A DNA stretch of 12,987 bases from the NCBI GenBank assembly GCA_018895675.1, contig JAHIOG010000157.1, forward strand, positions 1 through 12,987, given 5' to 3'. The translations under genes were made by a program, and so were the position numbers. Below, piece after piece: positions 6,583 through 12,987 of the stretch (positions are counted from its first letter, which is position 1; the number at the start of each line of letters is the position of its first letter). Source of the stretch: a bacterium. GTDB lineage: Bacteria; Fidelibacterota; UBA2242. The notes beneath the pieces are model-generated. The model was given only the letters and a program-made list of their open reading frames with translations, ran no database searches and was not told the origin of the DNA.

Positions 6583-7224
6583 TTATACGCTCCACGGACC
6601 AGGTATCAATCTCCAACCCCATATATATTCAAGAACCGTCCATGCAGAAAGAACCGTTATTAAAGAATATGCCAAATTTTCAACTTCTGTTTTTGCTTTT
6701 ACCATACGATAGCCGAAGAAAAGAGTTAATAAAAGAAAAATTGTCGCAGTAATATATGTTGAAAAATGAGTTCTGCTTAAATGCTCAAATTGAAAGATCA
6801 TGATAGCGTGACATAGCCATATTCCTGTAAAATGTCCTAAAGAAAATATTATTCCTGTTGGAATATATTTCTTTACAGCAAAAAATAGTGTTAGGAAAAC
6901 TAAAAGAAGAATTAATGGAAAAAAATTCCACTCAGCGATTACAAGAATATTGAGGCGCTCAAGCAATTCTCCCAAAACTCCCCATAAGAATAATCCTGAA
7001 ATAATTCCATACCAGGAGCTTTTTACTATATCCCTGTTATTTGATGTTTTAAAAAAGAAATAAATATAAAGAATGCTGAGAATGACTAAAAAAGCTATAC
7101 TTAAAAGAAAACCGACACGGCTGCTAAGTCTATCGCTAATTCTATAAACAGCAACCAGTGACATGTATAATCCGCCAAAAATGAGCAGAATCAATCCCAT
7201 ACGTTTAAAACCTTTTTTTAACAT
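6583..7224 (-). CDS. Polytopic membrane protein of unknown function
   Basis: I do not recognise this 213-residue protein. It has about seven hydrophobic segments, roughly at residues 9-27, 37-58, 70-88, 97-115, 121-145, 155-173 and 182-200, separated by short charged loops. This points to an inner-membrane protein with little soluble mass. The N-terminus (MLKKGFKRMG) is basic, as expected for a cytoplasmic end, and the C-terminus is aromatic-rich (EYIWGWRLIPGPWSV). No transporter signature or catalytic motif stands out. GGAGGA (7236 to 7231) lies six bases before the ATG, so translation should be efficient. It follows the lipoprotein gene by 174 bp, beyond a weak hairpin, so it may be transcribed partly with region 3 or from its own promoter, which I could not identify. 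Confidence 0.75.
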   Translation of the reverse strand: MLKKGFKRMGLILLIFGGLYMSLVAVYRISDRLSSRVGFLLSIAFLVILSILYIYFFFKTSNNRDIVKSSWYGIISGLFLWGVLGELLERLNILVIAEWNFFPLILLLVFLTLFFAVKKYIPTGIIFSLGHFTGIWLCHAIMIFQFEHLSRTHFSTYITATIFLLLTLFFGYRMVKAKTEVENLAYSLITVLSAWTVLEYIWGWRLIPGPWSV

Positions 7225-7333
7225 TTCTTATCCTCCGCTTGATTAATTTGTCAATTACAAGACTTATCGGGGAAAAATATCTGTTGAAAACAATCCAATA
7301 TTCCACATTCCTGATCTGCCGGAATATATTTTA

Positions 7334-7361
7334 AACCCCACGGAAAGAATCCCATGGGGTT
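7334..7361 (-). terminator. Possible weak terminator after the lipoprotein gene
   Basis: Minus-strand RNA can form a 10-bp stem, AACCCCAUGG with CCGUGGGGUU, with one G-U pair and an eight-base loop. The plus strand would have an A-C mismatch at that pair, so the fold favours the minus strand. Only UUUAAAAU follows, so termination would be partial. It lies 38 bp behind the lipoprotein stop. Confidence 0.4.
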
Positions 7362-7398
7362 AAGAAATAAAATAGAGATGTGAATAAATAAAGGTCGT

Positions 7399-8244
7399 TT
7401 AAGGAACGATTTTAACGCCCTTTCCGCCTTTTCCGGGAGAACTGTCATAAACTTCTACTACATGGTATAGTACACTAATAAACATCTTGGGAAAATCACC
7501 ATGGAAATAGCTGTGAATAAGGTTAATATATTCCACCACACCTTTCTCATAATCGGTAAGTTCAGGATCATCCGGATGTAACAGCTGGGTAATAGCTTTT
7601 ATTTTAAAAGTTGGAATATCCAGGTACACTATAGCAACGCCGGGATCAGTCATCTGGTTTAAAAAAGATTGGGTTTCAAACTCAGGCGTGGAATATAATT
7701 CCAAAGATACTAATTTGGTGCGGTCAAAAATAGAATCACATTTCACATAAAAACCCTCAAGGATTGCTAACTTTTCTGCAAAGGGACTGTCTATGGTTGA
7801 ATGAAGTTTTTCAATCATTGCCTTTAAATTTTCCTCTTTGGGTATAAATCCGGTTCCCTTCACCGCATTATTAATCGAAAACTGAGAATCAGAACGTTTT
7901 CTGCCGTGGCTGGCAATCATGGCATTATGGGGACCATTAAGAGAAGGTCGCTGCATTTTCTTGATTCTTTCAACTGTTTCCAATCTTCCCTTGGTATTCC
8001 ACTCTATATAGTTATCAGGTAGTTCTGTTACTCTAAACTCCTGCCATCTGTTTTCAACTTTAGCTTTAACTATACCTTCGCTGTATTTGCTCATATTTAT
8101 AGTTGTCTGATGAAATGTGTTACCATCCCAGATCTGGACTTCCGCTTGTTCCGATCCACAATTCACAAGAAAACCGGTTATCAGGATGAAGGTAAGAAAT
8201 CCGGCAACAAGAGCAATTCGAGATTTAGCAAATTTTTCAAACAT
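7399..8244 (-). CDS. Unrecognised lipoprotein-like protein at the end of the T9SS-type operon
   Basis: A 281-residue protein that I cannot place in a family. A basic N-terminus and hydrophobic segment (residues 10-27) lead to Cys29 in GFLVNCGSE. Leu at -3 fits a lipobox, while Asn at -1 is unusual, so it is probably a lipoprotein or else a secreted protein. The mature part is mixed alpha/beta and has basic patches (GRLETVERIKKM, HGRKRSD). It ends in a glycine-rich basic tail (SSPGKGGKGVKIVP). No enzymatic motif was found. I chose the ATG at 8244, with GGAGG about six bases upstream; a TTG at 8256 in the same frame overlaps that ribosome binding site and is unlikely to be used. The gene begins 26 bp behind the PorV-like gene, so cotranscription is likely and an accessory role at the outer membrane is plausible. 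Confidence 0.75.
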   Translation of the reverse strand: MFEKFAKSRIALVAGFLTFILITGFLVNCGSEQAEVQIWDGNTFHQTTINMSKYSEGIVKAKVENRWQEFRVTELPDNYIEWNTKGRLETVERIKKMQRPSLNGPHNAMIASHGRKRSDSQFSINNAVKGTGFIPKEENLKAMIEKLHSTIDSPFAEKLAILEGFYVKCDSIFDRTKLVSLELYSTPEFETQSFLNQMTDPGVAIVYLDIPTFKIKAITQLLHPDDPELTDYEKGVVEYINLIHSYFHGDFPKMFISVLYHVVEVYDSSPGKGGKGVKIVP

Positions 8245-8270
8245 AATACCCTCCAATTGTTATATAATGA

Positions 8271-9287
8271 TTAATTAAGACCTAGCTCAATTGATATCTG
8301 GGATGTTTTGCCGAATGGTCCTAATGGCATAACAGCATAATTAAAGTTAACATTTCCCAGTGTTTTCAAATTTATACGTAAGCCCGCTCCAAAGGAAATA
8401 TTTTCTTCATCGTAGTTAAATCGATAGCCGCTTCTCAAGAAAAACCTTCCATAAAGAGCGTACTCTAAGCCAAGATTTATATGCTCGGGACTGTCATTTG
8501 GATGGACCGCATCTAATGCCAATGACAATCTATTACTCCCACTGTGAAGAATAGCATCATTATTCCCCAATATATCTAAGCCAATTCCAATTCTAATCAA
8601 TAATGGCAATGGCCATCTTTCCGTTCGGATATTAACATCGGTGAGATAATTTCCATCTATATCTTCATCAATATCAGCTTTTTCGATCAGGTCGCGTCCT
8701 TCAAATCGCACTTCACCCCCAAAATTGGAAAGCGCCATACCGATTTTCATTCCGTAAAAGTCAGTTTTTAAAATTGATCCTACATCAACCGCAAAGGTTT
8801 GAGCGAGCTCGTTATATTCCATAAGCCTGATATATTTTAATGAAAAGCCATAGGACAAACGGTCGGTTAATTGTCTTGCATAACTGGCGCTCAACGCCAT
8901 ATCCGCTACAGAGTAATATATGCCTGTCCCATCCGGTTCCTGAACGGTAGTTACTTCTTTTTCATCCATAGTAAGCGCAGAAAGCGAAAAACCAAATGTG
9001 CCGAGGGAAGCTCCCGGCACTGTAATACTGATATACTCATGAGAAATGTCCAGAACCCAGGTATTATGATTAAAAGCAAAACCAATATTTTGAAATGACG
9101 TCAAACCGGCGGGATTCCAATAATGCGCAGTACCATCATTGGCAAAAGCCACGAATCCTCCGCCCATCCCTAACGCTCTGGCGCCAACTCCCATTTTTAG
9201 AAATTGTGCCGCTGTAGTGCCGACTTTGTCAAATTCAGCAAATATAAGCGAAACACAAATAATTAAAACTATTAGCAAACGCTTCAT
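8271..9287 (-). CDS. PorV/PorQ-family outer-membrane protein
   Basis: A 338-residue outer-membrane beta-barrel of the PorV/PorQ (UPF0164-like) family. PorV is the T9SS shuttle that collects cargo from the translocon and hands it to the attachment complex. A signal peptide ends near residue 17 (SLIFA). The family hallmark follows: TTAAQFLKMGVGARALGMGG (24-43), then FVAFANDGTAHYWNPAGL. After that come alternating amphipathic strands (FGFSLSALTM, SYGFSLKYIRL, RFFLRSGYRF, ISFGAGLRIN) and a terminal strand, ISIELGLN. Length fits the family. Its ATG overlaps the TGA of the large cargo gene (ATGA), indicating translational coupling, and it is followed at 26 bp by a lipoprotein gene. It is most likely a paralogue dedicated to, or co-produced with, that cargo rather than the housekeeping PorV, which cannot be decided from this window. 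Confidence 0.88.
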   Translation of the reverse strand: MKRLLIVLIICVSLIFAEFDKVGTTAAQFLKMGVGARALGMGGGFVAFANDGTAHYWNPAGLTSFQNIGFAFNHNTWVLDISHEYISITVPGASLGTFGFSLSALTMDEKEVTTVQEPDGTGIYYSVADMALSASYARQLTDRLSYGFSLKYIRLMEYNELAQTFAVDVGSILKTDFYGMKIGMALSNFGGEVRFEGRDLIEKADIDEDIDGNYLTDVNIRTERWPLPLLIRIGIGLDILGNNDAILHSGSNRLSLALDAVHPNDSPEHINLGLEYALYGRFFLRSGYRFNYDEENISFGAGLRINLKTLGNVNFNYAVMPLGPFGKTSQISIELGLN

Positions 9288-12200
9288 CGGATTACTAAAA
9301 ACCTCCCTAATGCTTTATCACCATCCGGAGTAGATATATAGTATAAATATACGCCAGGAGCAATGAATTGATCATTATAAGTTCGCATATTCCAAAATTC
9401 ATAGCCTTGTGAAGCTGAGTCATGCTCGATTGTTGCTATCAGTTCTCCAACCAACGTATAAATCTTGATAGTACATTTACCGGGTAAATGATTGAACTGT
9501 AATTTTTTACCAAATTCGTTGGTTTCCCAGGAGTTGGTAACAACATAAGGATCCGGAACGACTCTGACATTATCCAGAGGGTTGCCCATATCCGCTCTAT
9601 TTTTTTCCTTCTGAGCAACGGTGCTAAACGAATAGGATATTCCCGGTTTGAACGGTTTATAGGTTAGTATGGTAAATTCGTCGCCGTCAGAAGGAACTTT
9701 TGAATCAATGATCTCTAGTTCACCTTCATTATTATAAGAGGAGTCGGGCTTGTTATTCGTGAATAAATACAGATAATTTGGAATCGTATCTCCCGTAGCT
9801 GGATCTGTATCAATCTTTTCCAGGATAAGCATGTCGACATGTTTTTCATACCAACCGGGACTTCCGGCTAAATAGCCGAGTCCTCCCGGCACCAAATCCC
9901 AACCTAAAGCACTGTAATAATATCTCCGGTAATCCTCCCATGAAGCAGCTATTGCGAATTCACAAAGCCAGGTATTTAATGAAACATCAACAGGATTATC
10001 AGGATCAGTAATTACTTCTACACGGATAGGCAAATGTTGTTTTTCATCTTGCACGGATCCAGTAAAATAATCATACCAGTATGCGTCTAAGCCGCCAGCA
10101 TAATCCACTATAATTCGCCAGTCATCCGTGGTAGAAACATTTTCCTGAGCCGCATCCATTCTGCCGGGATATTTACTCTGATAACGCCAGTCGAATGTAC
10201 AGGTGTCACCCAGAACTTTTGTCCAGCTCATCGATTTAACGCCCATTTGTGAATTCCGGACGGTTAGGCGAAATCCATCTATAACCGGTAGATTATCCCC
10301 GGTTTCATCGGATAGAGTATGACTGAAAAGCAAAGTATCCATTGTAGTAATATTTACCAGATTAAATCCGGTTCCGAATGTAGTATCGCCATCTTCAACA
10401 GAATAAACAGTATTGTCGGTAAAAGTTATTTTATATTCGTGTCCGGTTATGGCGCCCGGATCAATAACTTTTACCCGAACAACACCCTCGCTTATACCAC
10501 CTATCGGTTCAAGATTATCCTGAGGCACGGAAGCATCTGTAATATTGCCGGGATAAACTCCCGGAATGACTGAAACAGTGTGAGATTCAAATATCGAAGA
10601 GCCAAGCGGATACATATAAGATTGCTCCAGACTATCAGGGTTCTGATTTCCGCAATCATAAGCCGTAACACAATACCAGTATTCAATGCCGTTGATCAAG
10701 TTTGAATCCACATAAGTATGTGTTAAACCCGTATTATAACCGAGATGTTGAGGAAAAGCGGGATCACGACCTTCGATATCATTGACCTTGTCGAAAATAG
10801 CTATCGGTCTGTAACCTATAGTGTTGCCATAAACATCCGTAATAATGTCACCCCAGGTGCGTCCCTGATCGGTGCTTCGGAAGATTTTATATCCTTCAAA
10901 ATCTTTTTTTCCGCTAAGCACATCCACACTATTTTCCGATGGCTCCGATTCCCAGAACAGAGTCACTCTTTTATCACCTGCCACAGCATTAACAGAAGGC
11001 GGCTCGGGCGGTCCGGAACCCTGAAAACAATATTTATGCATCCTGTTTGCAATGCGTACATTACTCATCAGATCGCTTGTATCGGGTTGGTTGGGAATGA
11101 TTCCCGCATCTCCCATTACCAGTCCAATAGAAATTGTAACCATGGAACCTGCATTCAGTGTAAAAGGTCCGGAAGATATTATGTAATTTATGGCATCACC
11201 CTCTAATTTATCACTCCCTTCCATATCAGACCATGGAGGATAGAATGCCGCAAGCGAATCCACTCCGGTATAGTCAATATTGATATCATTACCGTGGAAA
11301 TAATAATCCGGATTAGTTAAATGGGGACTACTTTTATCGCTGGTCATAAGCGCCCACAACTCTTCATCTGTTGTTTGTGACACGCCCCGTGCAAAATGAT
11401 GAAAATTTGTTATTCCTATCTGATTGGGAGTATCAAAAACACGAAGCCCGACTATTCCTAATGGATCATCGGAATCAGACCATGATGTACTGGCTTCATT
11501 ATCGATATCATATACATAAACCAGGTCTTTTTTTCCATCATTGTCCGTGTCAATAAAATTTATATAATCATGGTTATCATAGTCAGGTCGGAATTTAGCG
11601 TAAAATCCTATATAAATATCTTCCAGGTCACTACCACTGGTATTGTGAATTTTCATGTCCCAGAAGATAAAGTCCTCAGCATAGGGTCTGCCGTAACTAT
11701 AGCCGGTTTGTTCAACTTCAATTCCTACCCTTCCACGAGAATTATAGTCATCATTATATATACAAAATATATCTCTGTCGGAAGTAAATTCTCCTTCCCG
11801 TTCAATTAATGTATCTGGAAAATCAGGGCGGTTAACGTCTATCCGGTAATATCCGGGCCAGATTCGTTCGGATGTGTTGATCCAGTTCCGGTTTTCATCG
11901 TAATAGCCGTAGGGCCAGGTTTCCCGGAAATCGCTTGACGCCATAAAAGGCGTTTCATCGGAAACAGCAGTTACCTCTCCCGAATAGTGCCTGCCGGCGG
12001 CATCATCCGGCGGAAGCCAGTCCTGAACTTTTGTTCTGGACTGTGTTACTGTTTCGATAACGTTAGTGTCATTAATAGCTACAAGAAGCCCTAAGCCAAA
12101 GGCATACTGTCGGTTACTCTCAGCAGTGCGGGGCCAATGAACAGCGTTGGTAAACCAGACATGAAAACTCGCCAGATCGCCAAAATTGCTGGTATTGTTC

Positions 12201-12424
12201 TGTAATTGCCCCTTATCCATTACACCGACTGCTTTTTCGCTGAATCCGGCTGTTTTATATAGTGGACGGCTATTTTGCTCTTTATGGTTATTATTATCAT
12301 TTCCAACTAATGTAGAACTAAGAATTAAGAGCACAACAGTGCAAATTATAAAGTTTGTATGAACAGAGACTATCCGCTTTAAGTCCCGGTTCTTTTTACA
12401 TTTTTCTTTATTTCTACCAGTCAA
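9284..12424 (-). CDS. Large secreted T9SS-type cargo protein with fibronectin III-like and FlgD-like C-terminal domains
   Basis: A 1046-residue exported protein. After a basic stretch, a signal segment runs from about 24 to 41 (FIICTVVLLILSSTLVG). Residues 50-470 form a large beta-rich region without a known catalytic motif; it contains a calcium-loop-like DTDNDGKKD near 290. From about 476 a fibronectin type III-like domain is visible (PSVNAVAGDKRVTLFWE, FEGYKIFRSTDQGRTW, NGIEYWYCVTAYD). The end (about 950-1046) is a FlgD-Ig/T9SS type A-like sorting module: VRVVPDPYVV, FNHLPGKCTIKIYTLVGELI, IAPGVYLYYIST, GRFLVIR. It lacks the QNYPNPFNP lead seen in the sialidase-like protein. The start is TTG at 12424, overlapping the receptor's stop by 11 bp; AGGAA lies six bases upstream and no ATG precedes the signal segment. 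It overlaps the PorV-like gene by ATGA. A surface-exposed or released partner of the receptor is the likeliest role; the ligand is unknown. Confidence 0.85.
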   Translation of the reverse strand: MTGRNKEKCKKNRDLKRIVSVHTNFIICTVVLLILSSTLVGNDNNNHKEQNSRPLYKTAGFSEKAVGVMDKGQLQNNTSNFGDLASFHVWFTNAVHWPRTAESNRQYAFGLGLLVAINDTNVIETVTQSRTKVQDWLPPDDAAGRHYSGEVTAVSDETPFMASSDFRETWPYGYYDENRNWINTSERIWPGYYRIDVNRPDFPDTLIEREGEFTSDRDIFCIYNDDYNSRGRVGIEVEQTGYSYGRPYAEDFIFWDMKIHNTSGSDLEDIYIGFYAKFRPDYDNHDYINFIDTDNDGKKDLVYVYDIDNEASTSWSDSDDPLGIVGLRVFDTPNQIGITNFHHFARGVSQTTDEELWALMTSDKSSPHLTNPDYYFHGNDINIDYTGVDSLAAFYPPWSDMEGSDKLEGDAINYIISSGPFTLNAGSMVTISIGLVMGDAGIIPNQPDTSDLMSNVRIANRMHKYCFQGSGPPEPPSVNAVAGDKRVTLFWESEPSENSVDVLSGKKDFEGYKIFRSTDQGRTWGDIITDVYGNTIGYRPIAIFDKVNDIEGRDPAFPQHLGYNTGLTHTYVDSNLINGIEYWYCVTAYDCGNQNPDSLEQSYMYPLGSSIFESHTVSVIPGVYPGNITDASVPQDNLEPIGGISEGVVRVKVIDPGAITGHEYKITFTDNTVYSVEDGDTTFGTGFNLVNITTMDTLLFSHTLSDETGDNLPVIDGFRLTVRNSQMGVKSMSWTKVLGDTCTFDWRYQSKYPGRMDAAQENVSTTDDWRIIVDYAGGLDAYWYDYFTGSVQDEKQHLPIRVEVITDPDNPVDVSLNTWLCEFAIAASWEDYRRYYYSALGWDLVPGGLGYLAGSPGWYEKHVDMLILEKIDTDPATGDTIPNYLYLFTNNKPDSSYNNEGELEIIDSKVPSDGDEFTILTYKPFKPGISYSFSTVAQKEKNRADMGNPLDNVRVVPDPYVVTNSWETNEFGKKLQFNHLPGKCTIKIYTLVGELIATIEHDSASQGYEFWNMRTYNDQFIAPGVYLYYISTPDGDKALGRFLVIR

Positions 12425-12987
12425 TATAAGTTCCTATCTTAATTGTTCGTCCCGGACCGACAGCCGACGGGTTATGATTGGAATCTTCCGAGGAGCCGAC
12501 TCCGTGCCAGCCCGGATCAAATGGTTTACCTGTTCGGGAAAAGACAAACAAAACATTCTGGTAATTTGTTAAATTCAATATCTCTAAAAAGCCAACTACT
12601 TTTATTGACTTTACCGAAAAGGTTTTTTTAATCCGCAGATCAGCAGAAAAAGTCCATGGCTTTCGAGCAGAATTCATATCAACCCGAATAGAAGGATCCA
12701 CATAAGGAGTATAAGGCAGACCGCTTCCCGCATTTACAAGCAGGTTTGCGTTGATATTTATAAATGGCTTTATGCCAAGAAAAGACACCTTACTGTCACC
12801 GGGGGTTCTGTAATTTATATTAACGGAAATATCGTGACGCTGATCAAAGTCTAAAAAGAATTCCTGGTGAGGGACTTCCTCGTTCGTATATGCCGAGAAA
12901 TATCCGCCTAACGGATTGGAATTATTGCCTTTCGCTACTGAAAGCGAATAATTGATCGAACCGGTTAAATATCCGACATGACTTTTG
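12414..12987 (-). CDS. TonB-dependent receptor, C-terminal part only
   Basis: The frame is open from the right window edge to a TAG at 12416-12414, giving 190 residues without a start; the plug and most of the barrel lie outside. Alternating strands typical of a TonB-dependent outer-membrane receptor are seen: GSINYSLSVAKGNNSNPLGG, EFFLDFDQRHDISVNINYRT, the conserved ININANLLVNAGSGLPYTPY, the YxDxxxR-like WTFSADLRIKKTF, and the VVGFLEILNLTNYQNVL strand and turn. The chain ends in IKIGTYIDW, an aromatic-terminated last strand as used for BAM insertion. These receptors import ligands through the outer membrane using TonB/ExbBD energy. The downstream cargo gene begins within its last codons, so the two are coupled. 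A separate start at GTG 12788 is not needed: the frame continues upstream with the same barrel pattern. Confidence 0.88.
   Translation of the reverse strand, partial: KSHVGYLTGSINYSLSVAKGNNSNPLGGYFSAYTNEEVPHQEFFLDFDQRHDISVNINYRTPGDSKVSFLGIKPFININANLLVNAGSGLPYTPYVDPSIRVDMNSARKPWTFSADLRIKKTFSVKSIKVVGFLEILNLTNYQNVLFVFSRTGKPFDPGWHGVGSSEDSNHNPSAVGPGRTIKIGTYIDW
12431..12435 (-). promoter_or_regulatory. Ribosome binding site deciding the TTG start of the large cargo gene
   Basis: On the minus strand AGGAA lies six bases before TTG at 12424, inside the last codons of the receptor gene. The cargo frame has no ATG before its signal segment, so this site supports the TTG start and translational coupling with the receptor. 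Confidence 0.55.

Noticed and set aside
7251..7448. Small minus-strand frame after the lipoprotein gene
   Set aside because: It overlaps the lipoprotein's 3' end in another frame, has no ribosome binding site and covers the terminator-like hairpin.
12414..12788. Separate 124-residue gene starting at GTG 12788
   Set aside because: The same frame is open to the window edge with continuous TonB-receptor barrel sequence, so the GTG is an internal valine codon.

Overview
The window looks like a bacterial chromosome fragment from the Fibrobacteres-Chlorobi-Bacteroidetes (FCB) group, probably a Calditrichota/KSB1/Ignavibacteria-like lineage rather than a classical Bacteroides. Reasons: a type IX secretion (T9SS) C-terminal sorting domain of the QNYPNPFNP type, a second T9SS-like cargo protein, a PorV/PorQ-family outer-membrane protein, a TonB-dependent receptor, AT-rich intergenic DNA, and Shine-Dalgarno sites plus a sigma70-like promoter. 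The lineage is an inference from protein style only.

Region 1 (1-3722, minus strand) is a probable three-gene operon. In order of transcription it encodes a secreted calcineurin-like metallophosphoesterase (TTG start at 3502), a LacI-family regulator, and a secreted BNR/Asp-box sialidase-like protein that runs off the left edge inside its T9SS sorting domain. A perfect 20-bp LacI-type palindrome sits between good -35 and -10 hexamers upstream. A 14/16 match to its core lies just before lacI. This looks like a self-regulated locus for scavenging an unidentified carbohydrate.

Region 2 (3723-6582) holds the decayed C-terminal end of a TPR protein on the minus strand (3884-4189). A complete aldehyde dehydrogenase (4290-5717, plus) follows. 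Directly in frame behind its stop is a DUF559-like endonuclease remnant broken by a stop codon, and then a cluster of perfect hairpins. A small secreted lipoprotein-like gene (6064-6483, plus) and a short REP-like hairpin end the region. It reads as a patch of insertion and decay between two intact minus-strand operons.

Region 3 (6583-12987, minus strand) is an outer-membrane/secretion operon. It contains the C-terminus of a TonB-dependent receptor (cut by the right edge), a 1046-residue T9SS-like cargo protein that overlaps the receptor stop, a PorV/PorQ-family barrel joined to it by an ATGA overlap, and an unrecognised lipoprotein 26 bp further on. After a weak hairpin comes an unrecognised polytopic membrane protein with its own strong ribosome binding site. 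The tight coupling suggests that receptor, cargo and PorV-like partner work as a unit at the outer membrane.

No rRNA, tRNA, CRISPR array, transposase or prophage gene was recognised.
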